13,594 bases of DNA, from assembly GCF_946477055.1 (NCBI RefSeq), contig NZ_CAMKXG010000075.1:1-13594 (forward strand), written 5' to 3'. Positions 6,499 through 13,594 of this stretch are shown here, in pieces. The first letter of the stretch is position 1. Every line of letters begins with the position of its first letter. The stretch comes from Lonsdalea britannica. Its GTDB lineage: Bacteria > Pseudomonadota > Gammaproteobacteria > Enterobacterales > Enterobacteriaceae. Under the pieces are notes generated by a model. The model did not search any database, was not told the origin of the DNA, and saw only the letters and a list, made by a program, of their open reading frames with translations. The position numbers were made by a program, and so were the translations under genes.

Positions 6499-8258
6499 GT
6501 CTGGATGCTCGCCTATTTCAGGACGGAAGTTTTTTAACCAGTGATAATACGTCATTGTATTTTAGACATTGGCCCGCCGTTGCCGGTGATGGACGCAAAG
6601 TCATCGTGCTATTTCACCGTGGACATGAGCATTCAGGGCGGCTACAGCATGTTGTTGATGAACTGAACATGCCGGACACGCATTTTTACGCATGGGATGC
6701 GCGCGGTCACGGGCAGTCTCCCGGCGAGCGCGGCTACAGTCCTAGCCTTGCTCGTTCAGTGCGAGATGTCGATGAGTTTGTACGTTTTGTGGCGTCGGAT
6801 GCCAATGTCAGTGGCGAAGATATCGTTGTGGTTGCACAAAGCGTAGGAGCGGTGCTGGTGTCAACGTGGGTGCATGATTATGCGCCCAAAATTCGCGGTA
6901 TGGTGCTGGCGTCGCCGGCGTTTAAGGTCAAACTCTACGTGCCGTTTGCTCATGCGGGGTTGAGATTGTTACAGCGAATCCGTGGCCTGTTTTATGTCAA
7001 TTCCTACGTGAAGGGGAAGCTGCTGAGCCACGATCCGGCGCGTATTGCCAGCTTTGCGCAGGACAAATTGATTTCGCGGCAAATCGCGGTCAATATTTTA
7101 TTGGATCTCGATGTCACCTCTAAACGCATCGTTTCTGATGCTTCAGCGATTACGCTGCCGACCCAACTTCTGATCTCTGGCGATGATTTCGTCGTGCGCA
7201 CCAAGCCGCAAAAACAATTCTATGCGCGTCTGCGCAGCACAGTAAAAGAGCAGCATATTTTACCGGGCTTTTATCACGATACGCTGGGTGAGAAAGATCG
7301 GCATATTGCCTTCGATAAAATGCGAAATTTTATTTCGCGCCTCTACAGCCGTGACGTTGAGACGTTCGATTACCGTCACGAAGATCGCTGGAGCCCCAGC
7401 GCCGATGCGTATCGTGAATTGCAAGTACCGCCAAAGCCGCTTTCGTTGGAAGGGATATGCTATACCGCACTGAACTACGCCATGCGAACCCTAGGCACTC
7501 GCTCAACAGGCATGCAGTTGGGATTTGATACCGGCTTCGATTCTGGCAGCACCCTTGACTATGTCTATCGCAACATCCCGGAAGGCAAAGGTATCTTGGG
7601 GCGTGTCATTGACCGTTATTATCTCAATAGCATCGGTTGGCGCGGTATCCGCATTCGCAAAGTTCATATCCAGCAAATGATCCAACACGCTTTGACGACG
7701 TTGAGAGAAAAAAATCTGCCGATACGCGTTGCCGATATCGCCGCCGGGCATGGGCGCTATGTGTTGGATGCGCTTGAGCATCAGCCTGATATTGAGAGTA
7801 TTTTGCTGCGGGATTACAGCGAGCTGAATGTGGCGAAAGGGCAGGCGATGATTGAGGCGCGAGGGCTGAGTCCGGTTGCGCAATTTAGGCTAGGCGATGC
7901 CTTTGATGATGACTCTCTGGCCTCCATCGCTCCCGCTCCGACGTTGGGGATCGTCTCCGGCTTGTATGAACTTTTTCCGGCTAATGACGTGCTGGAAAGG
8001 TCTCTGGCAGGGCTGGCTGCGGCCATCCCCCCGGGCGGCGTGCTGATTTACACCGGACAGCCCTGGCATCCGCAACTGAAAACGATCGCCTACACCTTAA
8101 CCAGTCACCGGAATAATACCCCCTGGGTGATGCGGGTGCGGCCTCAAAACGAGATGGATAGTCTGGTGGAGCAGGCTGGCTTTGAAAAGTGCGCTCAGCT
8201 AATCGATGAGTATGGGATCTTTACCGTATCGATGGCGGTAAGAAAACAGCATGACTGA
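6495..8258 (+). CDS. ynbC: YnbC: alpha/beta hydrolase fused to a SAM-dependent methyltransferase
   Basis: The 587-residue protein matches the two-domain layout and length of E. coli YnbC. Residues about 10-290 are an alpha/beta hydrolase of the monoacylglycerol-lipase/serine-aminopeptidase type: LFHRGHEHSGR at 39-49, WDARGHGQSPGERGYS at 67-82, nucleophile elbow AQSVG with Ser116, acid in SGDD (Asp230 or 231) and His261. The first Gly of the usual GxSxG is Ala. Residues about 310-587 are a class I methyltransferase with motif I VADIAAGHGRY at 412-422 (Asp414, Gly418, Gly420) and a post-I acidic strand LLRDYSELN. No signal peptide or membrane span is present, so it acts in the cytoplasm or at the inner leaflet. 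A likely job is removing an acyl chain and methylating a lipid head group, but substrates are unknown. The start has AGGGA upstream and overlaps the preceding small ORF (ATGA); the 3' end overlaps ynbD by 8 bases. Confidence 0.9.
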   Translation: MSLDARLFQDGSFLTSDNTSLYFRHWPAVAGDGRKVIVLFHRGHEHSGRLQHVVDELNMPDTHFYAWDARGHGQSPGERGYSPSLARSVRDVDEFVRFVASDANVSGEDIVVVAQSVGAVLVSTWVHDYAPKIRGMVLASPAFKVKLYVPFAHAGLRLLQRIRGLFYVNSYVKGKLLSHDPARIASFAQDKLISRQIAVNILLDLDVTSKRIVSDASAITLPTQLLISGDDFVVRTKPQKQFYARLRSTVKEQHILPGFYHDTLGEKDRHIAFDKMRNFISRLYSRDVETFDYRHEDRWSPSADAYRELQVPPKPLSLEGICYTALNYAMRTLGTRSTGMQLGFDTGFDSGSTLDYVYRNIPEGKGILGRVIDRYYLNSIGWRGIRIRKVHIQQMIQHALTTLREKNLPIRVADIAAGHGRYVLDALEHQPDIESILLRDYSELNVAKGQAMIEARGLSPVAQFRLGDAFDDDSLASIAPAPTLGIVSGLYELFPANDVLERSLAGLAAAIPPGGVLIYTGQPWHPQLKTIAYTLTSHRNNTPWVMRVRPQNEMDSLVEQAGFEKCAQLIDEYGIFTVSMAVRKQHD

Positions 8259-9567
8259 ATCCGTTGTCTCGACCCCTCGATTTGGTCGCTGGAAATATGG
8301 ACTGTGCTGGTTGTTACTGTTGGGGCCGCTGTTTTTTCTGACCTACGGTCAGGTGAATCAGTTTACGGCTGCCAGGCCGGATGTGGGTGGCCGCGTCTTT
8401 GGCTGGGAACATGCCATTCCGTTTATGCCGTGGACCATCGTGCCCTATTGGAGCATTGATGTTCTGTACGGCATATCTCTGTTTATTTGCTCATCAAAAC
8501 AAGAGCTGACGCGGCATGGATACCGGTTGTTGGCGGCATCGCTCATCGCATGTTGCGGATTTTTATTATTCCCGCTGAAATTTACCTTTGTGCGTCCTGA
8601 AACTGAGGGGATCTTTGGCTGGCTATTTCGCCAGTTGGAGCAATTCGATCTCCCCTATAATCAGGCGCCGTCATTACATATCATTCTTGCGTGGTTGCTG
8701 TGGCTGCGCTTCCGGCAGCATCTGATCGGCTTGCCGGCAAAAACGATATCCGGCGCGTGGTTTCTCCTGATAGCCCTCTCGGTTCTGACCACCTGGCAAC
8801 ATCACGTCATTGATGTCATCAGCGGGGTCATCACCGCGGTGATCATCAGCTATGCGATCCCGATGGCGGGAACATGGTGTTGGCGACGGCCATCCGCTCA
8901 GGCCGTGCGCCTGTCGGCGCTCTACACGGCCAGTGGGATGGTGCTTTTGTCTGTTGGATTGACGATCCCTTACGGCAAGATAGCGCTATGGCCAGCACTC
9001 TCGACGCTCCTTGTCGCTGTGGGTTATGCCGGAGCAGGCGTCGGCGTTTTCCAAAAAGACGCACAGGGGAGATTATCGCTGTCCGCACGGATACTTCTGC
9101 TGCCCTATTTAGTGGGGGTAAGGCTTTCTAAATACATGTTCTGTCGCCGTTTACCTCACACTTCGGCTATTCATGATGGCATTTACCTCGGGGTCTTTCC
9201 TCTGACTGAGGTTCAACAAAGCGCCGTGCTGGATCTCACCGCCGAGTTTCATCGCGCATCCCCATCTGTCTGGCACGCCTGTCCACTGATGGATTTGGTC
9301 GTGCCGGACGAGCGAACGCTCTGTCAGTGCGTCATGACATTAAATCAGTTACGGCAAAGCCACGAGACCATTTTGGTCTGCTGCGCCCTTGGTTTATCCC
9401 GTAGCGCGGTGGTTGTCGCCGCGTGGTTATTGGCGGAGAGAGCCGTCTCCAACGTGCAAGACGCCGTCGAGTTGATCAGCGCTCATCGGCCACAGGTAGT
9501 GTTAACGCCGTGCCATCTCAGGGTGTTGGAACAGTTTCAGGAACGGTTATGCCGAACAGCGTGTTAA
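8251..9567 (+). CDS. ynbD: YnbD: PAP2-like membrane phosphatase fused to a dual-specificity phosphatase
   Basis: A 438-residue protein matching E. coli YnbD. Residues about 15-205 form a six-helix PAP2-type domain with KFTFVRP (110-116), PSLH (His143) and HHVIDV (His184, Asp188). PSLH in place of PSGH resembles the inositol-phosphoceramide-synthase branch, so transfer rather than plain hydrolysis is possible. Two to three more helices reach about residue 275. Residues about 300-438 are a cysteine phosphatase domain: VCCALGLSRSA with Cys378 and Arg384 of CX5R and a candidate acid Asp in LMDLVVPDE. Residue 377, usually His, is Cys. The catalytic PTP domain should lie on the cytoplasmic side and the PAP2 site probably on the outer side of the inner membrane (inference). 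It overlaps ynbC by 8 bases and the following gene by 19. Confidence 0.9.
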   Translation: MTESVVSTPRFGRWKYGLCWLLLLGPLFFLTYGQVNQFTAARPDVGGRVFGWEHAIPFMPWTIVPYWSIDVLYGISLFICSSKQELTRHGYRLLAASLIACCGFLLFPLKFTFVRPETEGIFGWLFRQLEQFDLPYNQAPSLHIILAWLLWLRFRQHLIGLPAKTISGAWFLLIALSVLTTWQHHVIDVISGVITAVIISYAIPMAGTWCWRRPSAQAVRLSALYTASGMVLLSVGLTIPYGKIALWPALSTLLVAVGYAGAGVGVFQKDAQGRLSLSARILLLPYLVGVRLSKYMFCRRLPHTSAIHDGIYLGVFPLTEVQQSAVLDLTAEFHRASPSVWHACPLMDLVVPDERTLCQCVMTLNQLRQSHETILVCCALGLSRSAVVVAAWLLAERAVSNVQDAVELISAHRPQVVLTPCHLRVLEQFQERLCRTAC

Positions 9568-9938
9568 CGAATCGCATTATGCAAATCCATCTTTCGAGCT
9601 GGCGTTATCTGGCGCTGTTAACGCTCCCGCCTCTGGGCGTTGCGTGCCATTTCTTCTCTTCGCCGCTCTGTGCGTTGCCGCTTACGTTGTTTTTCATCAC
9701 TCACTATTTTTGTTGGCGTTTATGGCTTGATGAAAGACTTTTTCAACTGATAGCGAGCGAAAATCATCTCGCCGATTTCGACGAGGGAATGTCACATTTA
9801 TGGTCACTAAAGGCCGGAAGAAAGACACGTACGTTGGCCGAACGTTATCTGGGCGTCAGGCGACTGTTTCGCCGAGCGATATTCGCCACGACGGCGCTGT
9901 GGGTGACCGCCTTGATCCTATTGCTTTTACAGCCTTAA
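9549..9938 (+). CDS. Small polytopic membrane protein at the end of the ynb operon
   Basis: A 129-residue protein of unknown family. Hydrophobic segments lie at about 20-35, 41-56 and 110-127, with a charged loop between (residues 60-105, including LAERYLGVRRLFRRA). It starts inside ynbD (19-base overlap), with AGGAA (9539-9543) five bases before the ATG at 9549, so it should be translated with the operon. A second in-frame ATG at 9579 begins MQIHLSSWRYL and is the alternative start, placed after the ynbD stop but with a poorer ribosome binding site. Extending the frame upstream to 9423 would run through the ynbD phosphatase domain and is rejected. As I recall E. coli ynbABCD, this fifth gene is not part of it; it may be an accessory or assembly factor of the lipid system. 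Confidence 0.75.
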   Translation: MPNSVLTNRIMQIHLSSWRYLALLTLPPLGVACHFFSSPLCALPLTLFFITHYFCWRLWLDERLFQLIASENHLADFDEGMSHLWSLKAGRKTRTLAERYLGVRRLFRRAIFATTALWVTALILLLLQP

Positions 9939-10359
9939 TGTCGATTGTCTGAGATATCACGGTGTACTCAATCATCGATTCACTGTGGCTCATGGGGATG
10001 ACGCGTGAGTGGAAAGGGTATTTTTCAAATATTCATCCCCAAATTCATGCCGTCATTCACCCAACAAAATATCTGCCTTGTGGCTAGAGCGTGATTATTC
10101 TTCGCGCTAATTATGTTTTATTTAAAACTATTGTCACTTTCGATAGCCACAAAACCGTACTTACCCCATTAATTAAATGACGACTTTATTTCTCTCGCTG
10201 GATATTTTTACGGAAATAATTCAAGAACATTGTGTTGTGCTATTTACGACACAACAGCGTCTTATTTAATGCGTTATTCGCAGTGATACCCTCATGAGAC
10301 CGCGTTAATTATAGCGGAAATAAATATTAAGCCATGATTTAATAATGAGGAGTATGACT
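9939..10359. other. 421-bp non-coding region with inverted repeats upstream of the mannanase gene
   Basis: No credible ORF was found. Two inverted repeats stand out: TTGTGGCTA (10078-10086) with TAGCCACAA (10144-10152), 57 bases apart, and TGTTGTG (10233-10239) with CACAACA (10250-10256), 10 bases apart. A looser pair GGGGATGA/TCATCCCC lies around 9995-10040. A clean terminator for the ynb operon was not identified. The A+T-rich stretch 10260-10345 should hold the mannanase promoter, but I could not choose hexamers with confidence. Confidence 0.5.
10233..10256. promoter_or_regulatory. Candidate operator (7-bp inverted repeat)
   Basis: TGTTGTG and CACAACA form a perfect dyad separated by 10 bases, about 100 bases before the mannanase start. 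The 24-bp size suits a dimeric transcription factor. It does not match the CRP consensus, whose half-sites are six bases apart. It could also be chance in A+T-rich DNA. Confidence 0.3.
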
Positions 10360-11415
10360 ATGAACGATAAAACAGAATTAAATACCGCGAATGAACATGC
10401 GGATGATACCGCAGTCCGTATTTATCACTGGCTCGCCGATTTACCGTCGCGTTCAAATAAAAAACTGATCTCCGGCGCGTTTGGCGGGTACACCCATATC
10501 ACCGGCGAGGATGCCTTTTCACTGCAGCAGGCGGAGGCGATATGCGCGGCTACGGGGCAATTTCCCGCAATTTACGGTGCGGATTACGCGCGCGGTTGGG
10601 ATATTACCGAACCTGGCGAGGAGGCCAGTTTGATCGACTACGGCTGCAATGCTGAGCTGATCAAACACTGGGAGAAGGGCGGATTAGTGGCTATTAGTCA
10701 TCATCTGCCGAATCCTATTTATGCGGGGAACAATCCGGGAACGGGGGGAGGTGCGCTGAAACAGCCGATCAGTAATGAGCAATTTTCGCGGATTTTGGCG
10801 TTTGGTTCCGATGAGCGGCAGCGTTGGTTGGCAATACTGGATCGCATCGCCGAGGGGCTGTCGGAATTAAATCGTCGCGGTATCACAGTGTTTTATCGGC
10901 CCTTGCATGAAATGAATGGCGAGTGGTTTTGGTGGGGCGCGTCCGGATATGAAACTTGCGACACCGTGCGTATGGAACTGTATAAAATGCTCTATCAGGA
11001 TATGTTCAACTATTTCACCTATCGCAAAGGGCTCAATAATTTGCTGTGGGTTTATTCACCGGATGCGCATCGTCAATATAAATCAGACTATTATCCCGGC
11101 CATGCTTATGTCGATATTACCGGGTTGGACATGTATTTAGATAATCCGCAAACGCTATACGGTTATCAAGAAATGTTGGATCTCAATAAACCCTTCGCCT
11201 TTCCGGAAATAGGTCCGCTGACGCTTGATGGCCAACTGGATTATGGCAATGTGGTGGACGTCATTCTCTCTGCCTATCCTCAGGCCACGTTTTTTATGCC
11301 GTGGAATAATGTCTGGGGTCCGCTGAAAAATAAAAACATGTCCAGTGCTTATAACAATGCTCACGTGATTAATCGGGGCGATGTCTGGAATGGTAATGTG
11401 CTTAGTCAGACGTGA
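10360..11415 (+). CDS. Glycoside hydrolase family 26 beta-mannanase, apparently without signal peptide
   Basis: The 351-residue protein should cleave internal beta-1,4-mannosidic bonds of mannan or related chains with retention. The two catalytic glutamates are in the expected motifs: Glu184 in FYRPLHEMNGEWFWWG (acid/base) and Glu283 in FAFPEIGPLT (nucleophile). Other family marks are SHHLPNP (about 113-119), LLWVYSPD and FFMPWNNVWG near the C terminus. A single catalytic domain fills the whole chain; no carbohydrate-binding module was seen. The N terminus MNDKTELNTANEHADD is acidic and hydrophilic, with no signal peptide, which is odd for an enzyme of a polymer outside the cell. The start at 10360 is chosen because GAGGAG (10347-10352) is seven bases upstream; in-frame ATGs at 10345 and 10354 overlap or touch that site and would not add a signal. 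It seems to be a single-gene unit. Confidence 0.9.
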   Translation: MNDKTELNTANEHADDTAVRIYHWLADLPSRSNKKLISGAFGGYTHITGEDAFSLQQAEAICAATGQFPAIYGADYARGWDITEPGEEASLIDYGCNAELIKHWEKGGLVAISHHLPNPIYAGNNPGTGGGALKQPISNEQFSRILAFGSDERQRWLAILDRIAEGLSELNRRGITVFYRPLHEMNGEWFWWGASGYETCDTVRMELYKMLYQDMFNYFTYRKGLNNLLWVYSPDAHRQYKSDYYPGHAYVDITGLDMYLDNPQTLYGYQEMLDLNKPFAFPEIGPLTLDGQLDYGNVVDVILSAYPQATFFMPWNNVWGPLKNKNMSSAYNNAHVINRGDVWNGNVLSQT

Positions 11416-11565
11416 TCGGTAAACCGTCCGTGAGAAACCGTGTGGGTGAGTAAGCTGTTCAGAAACGCCCGAGTAAACCCGCGCCACATCGCTTGGCGGT
11501 TGGGTTCCGCTCGCTCACCCGCACATTTTCCCTCGCTGATTATCTCCGCAGGCATTGGGAAGCGA
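11416..11565. other. Convergent intergenic region with nested inverted repeats
   Basis: An outer pair of 11-base arms (11440-11450 and 11514-11524, 10 of 11 positions complementary) encloses an inner hairpin, AACCC-CGCCA (11476-11486) with TGGCG-GGGTT (11494-11506). There is no T tract, so it is not a standard Rho-independent terminator, yet it lies where one is expected for the mannanase and the convergent hydrolase genes. Confidence 0.35.
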
Positions 11566-12663
11566 TTAGCGAGGCATTTTTTCCCACCAGCGTTCAAACG
11601 TCGTTTCGCTGTCATCCAGCCACAGCGGTTGGCCGATCAGCGGCGTCAATAGCCGCCAATCATGGCGCTCGCTGGCTTTGTCGATACGAATAAACGGATC
11701 GTTCCAGTCATGCTGCGCCAGCGCGAACTTACCGATATGACCGGGCAGCAGGGCTCGCGCACGCAGGTCCGTCGCGGCCTGTGCGGCCTCTTCCGGTCGC
11801 ATGTGAACGTGCGACCATCGTTCGTCATATTGACCGCTGTCGAGCGCGACGAAATCAAAACTGCCGAACTGCTCGCCGATTTTTTTGAAATGCGCGCCAT
11901 AACCCGAATCTCCGCTGAAGTACAGGCGTCGCTTAGCCGTTTGCAGGGCGAAAGATCCCCACAGCGTCTGGTTCTTCTTGAATAATCGTCCCGAGAAATG
12001 GCGGGCGGGCAAGAGCGAAATGGTGAGGCCATCCCCCAGCTTCAGTTCGGAAAACCAGTCGGCTTCATGAACGCGGCTGGCGTCGAATCCCCAGGCACGA
12101 AAATATTGGCCCACGCCCAGCCCGCAGACCACCTGTTTTACCTTGGGTTTGAGCGCAATCAGAGTGGCGTAATCCAGATGGTCCCAGTGATCGTGCGTCA
12201 TCAGCAAATAATCGATGTTGGGCATATCGGCCGGCGTGAAGGGATTGGTGCCCCGAAAGGCGCGGTTTCCGAATGGGACCGGCGCGGCGTTTTGGCTAAG
12301 CACAGGGTCGACCAGCAGGCGCTTTCCCGCCAGCTGCACGTAAAACGAGGAGTGGCCGAGCCAGATAACGACGTCCCGCTCGGCGGGCAACGCCAACAGC
12401 GACGTATTCACCGTCGGGAGCGGCTGTTTAGGGCGACGACGCGGGTTGCCGTGCAGGATAAAGTCCAGCAGCAACTTGGCAATATTACCGCTGCCGGTAA
12501 AAACGGGGGTGGCTTCGACGTTGTGAAACTGGCCTTGCTGATAATGGTCCGAGTCGCTGGCCTTCACTTCAGGAACGCTAATTTTGACAAACTCGGGTCT
12601 ATGAAGGTAAACGGCGGGAATGACAATGAATACCACGATTATCGCTAATAAAGTCAATAACAT
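11566..12663 (-). CDS. Membrane-anchored metallo-beta-lactamase-fold hydrolase (NAPE-PLD/UlaG-like)
   Basis: A 365-residue protein with one N-terminal hydrophobic helix (residues 2-20), probably a signal anchor facing the periplasm. The metal-binding motif is HDHWDH at residues 157-162, preceded by DYLLMT; further ligands are His in LPARHFSGR, Asp in YFSGDSGYG and His in LLPGHIGKF. The pattern WLGHSSFYVQLAGKRLLVDPV, HFSGR, TLWGSF and MRPEEAA is that of the branch that includes N-acyl-phosphatidylethanolamine phospholipase D, so a phosphodiester lipid is a fair substrate guess; UlaG-like lactonases are the alternative. The ATG at 12663 is chosen because an upstream TTG (12687) would only add eight hydrophilic residues and has no ribosome binding site. 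The efflux gene lies upstream on the same strand, but a strong terminator separates them, so this gene probably has its own promoter. Confidence 0.85.
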   Translation of the reverse strand: MLLTLLAIIVVFIVIPAVYLHRPEFVKISVPEVKASDSDHYQQGQFHNVEATPVFTGSGNIAKLLLDFILHGNPRRRPKQPLPTVNTSLLALPAERDVVIWLGHSSFYVQLAGKRLLVDPVLSQNAAPVPFGNRAFRGTNPFTPADMPNIDYLLMTHDHWDHLDYATLIALKPKVKQVVCGLGVGQYFRAWGFDASRVHEADWFSELKLGDGLTISLLPARHFSGRLFKKNQTLWGSFALQTAKRRLYFSGDSGYGAHFKKIGEQFGSFDFVALDSGQYDERWSHVHMRPEEAAQAATDLRARALLPGHIGKFALAQHDWNDPFIRIDKASERHDWRLLTPLIGQPLWLDDSETTFERWWEKMPR

Positions 12664-12961
12664 GCTTCTACCCGTACCTGATCGCAAAGAGTTGGATGAG
12701 AGAATATTGTCCTATTCAGTGTACTGCATTGTGTGGCGCTCTGCCGTAGCGAACCGGTCGACCTCATCCTTTTAGGAACACGCCTCGGTTCGCCGACCCT
12801 CTCTCGCCGAACCTCGACGTTATGCCGCCGTGCGTTGCAGGATGGATGGTCGTTCGCGGAGAGCAGGGAAGGGGAATAAAAAAACCGCCAGCACGAAGAC
12901 GCGTCTGGCGGCAGAGAGGGTCAGAGCGGCCGTGACAACAGACCGCCTTAGATCGCAAAGA
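12664..12961. other. Non-coding region between efflux gene and hydrolase gene
   Basis: Besides the terminator at 12878-12911, this 298-bp stretch holds overlapping inverted repeats: GCGAACCG (12749-12756) with CGGTTCGC (12786-12793), and GGTTCG (12787-12792) with CGAACC (12808-12813). The shared middle arm means only one of the two hairpins could form at a time. The stretch should also contain the promoter of the minus-strand hydrolase, but no hexamer pair was convincing. Confidence 0.4.
12878..12911 (-). terminator. Rho-independent terminator of the efflux outer-membrane gene
   Basis: On the minus strand a stem CCGCCAG/CTGGCGG (12885-12891 with 12905-12911), extended by three inner pairs past a one-base bulge, is followed by seven T (plus-strand A at 12878-12884). 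It stands about 50 bases after the stop codon at 12962 and ends that transcription unit before the hydrolase gene. Confidence 0.9.
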
Positions 12962-13594
12962 TTAACTTTCGGCTGGACCGAAGACCGAGAACTCCGGCAG
13001 TTTGACCTGCTGGTAAGATTCCCAGCCGCCGCCCAGCGCTTTATACAGCGCCACGAGATCCAGATTGGTCTGCACGCGCGCCATAATGGCCTGCTGTTTC
13101 GCCTGCGCCAGCTGCCGCTGTGCGTCCAGCGCCTCAATAAATGACGTAAGACCTTTGCTGTAACCGTCACTCGCCAGTTCGAACGCATTTTGTTGCGCTT
13201 CGACGGTGCGATCGAGCTCTTCGACCTGCTGCTGATCGCTCCGGTAGCTGACCAGCGCATTTTCCACGTCCTGCAAGGCGGTGAGCACGGTCTGACGGTA
13301 GCCCAATGCCGCGCTGGCCTGTTCCGCTCGGGCCAGTTTGACGCCGGAGACTAGACGGCCGCCCTGGAATATCGGAATGGAAACCGATGGGCCGAAGCTA
13401 TAGAAGTGGCTGCTCCAGTTATCCATATAGCTGAAATCGGTATTGCGCATGCCGAGCTGCCCGGTCAGCGACAGGTCGGGGAACAGCTGTGCGACGGAGA
13501 CGCCGATATTCGCGGTGGCGGCATGCAGCTGCGCTTCCGCCTGACGAACATCCGGTCGGCGCCTCGCCAGCGTCGACGGTACGCCGACCGGCAC
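12962..13594 (-). CDS. RND efflux outer-membrane lipoprotein, NodT/OprM-type (C-terminal part)
   Basis: Only the last 210 codons are in the window; the gene continues past the right edge, so the first residue here is internal. The family forms trimeric channel-tunnels that connect RND or MFS pumps to the outside. The visible part covers the second repeat: VGVPSTLARRRPDVRQAEAQL, a family hallmark, then ATANIGVSVAQLFPDLSLTG (beta-strand and periplasmic turn region), FGPSVSIPIFQGGR, and long coiled-coil helices (LTALQDVENALVSYRSDQQQ, YSKGLTSFIEALDAQRQLAQ) ending LYKALGGGW. Full-length relatives are about 470-490 residues, so a little less than half is seen. The pump partners would normally lie upstream on this strand, outside the window. 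Confidence 0.93.
   Translation of the reverse strand: MPVGVPSTLARRRPDVRQAEAQLHAATANIGVSVAQLFPDLSLTGQLGMRNTDFSYMDNWSSHFYSFGPSVSIPIFQGGRLVSGVKLARAEQASAALGYRQTVLTALQDVENALVSYRSDQQQVEELDRTVEAQQNAFELASDGYSKGLTSFIEALDAQRQLAQAKQQAIMARVQTNLDLVALYKALGGGWESYQQVKLPEFSVFGPAES

Noticed and set aside
10078..10100. CRP site (TGTG...) before the mannanase gene
   Set aside because: The second half-site does not match TCACA at the required six-base spacing.
11998..12648. Plus-strand 216-codon ORF
   Set aside because: Antisense shadow of the metallo-beta-lactamase-fold gene; low-complexity, no motif, no ribosome binding site.
12820..13260. Minus-strand 146-codon ORF rich in Arg, Ser and Trp
   Set aside because: Out-of-frame shadow of the efflux gene, running across its terminator.

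Overview
This looks like accessory-rich chromosome of an enterobacterium (Enterobacterales). The core landmark is a run of genes recognisable as the Escherichia coli ynbA-ynbB-ynbC-ynbD cluster. A GH26 mannanase gene would suit a plant-associated member such as Pectobacterium, Brenneria or Dickeya, but that placement is inference. No rRNA, tRNA or CRISPR array was seen.

Positions 1-2563 are a scrapyard of mobile and broken DNA. In order they hold: the 3' end of an unrecognised minus-strand gene with its own terminator (about 41-270); a possible stub of a small plus-strand gene (294 onward); a decayed IS630-family element whose transposase carries three frameshifts and a 15-base in-frame deletion (about 387-1462); an apparently intact aminoglycoside nucleotidyltransferase of the AadA/ANT(3'') type (1536-2324); and a 103-bp palindromic MITE-like repeat (2348-2450).

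Positions 2564-4712 hold a 673-residue DUF4034-like helical-repeat protein and, 13 bases downstream, a 37-residue single-span membrane protein. Both are of unknown function.

Positions 4817-9938 are a tight plus-strand operon: a 15-codon leader ORF, ynbA (CDP-alcohol phosphatidyltransferase family), ynbB (CDP-diacylglycerol synthase family), an unlisted-type 37-codon ORF coupled to ynbC by an ATGA overlap, ynbC (alpha/beta hydrolase fused to a SAM methyltransferase), ynbD (PAP2-like membrane phosphatase fused to a dual-specificity phosphatase) and a 129-residue membrane protein. Together the parts look like a membrane-lipid pathway: activation of phosphatidate to CDP-diacylglycerol, transfer to an unknown alcohol, dephosphorylation, deacylation and methylation. 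The product is unknown, and this is the most promising undescribed system in the window.

After a 421-bp non-coding stretch with inverted repeats comes a GH26 endo-mannanase that has both catalytic glutamates but no visible signal peptide (10360-11415). The last part is on the minus strand: a membrane-anchored metallo-beta-lactamase-fold hydrolase resembling the NAPE-PLD/UlaG group (11566-12663) and the C-terminal part of a NodT/OprM-type outer-membrane efflux protein running off the right edge (12962-13594), followed by a strong terminator.
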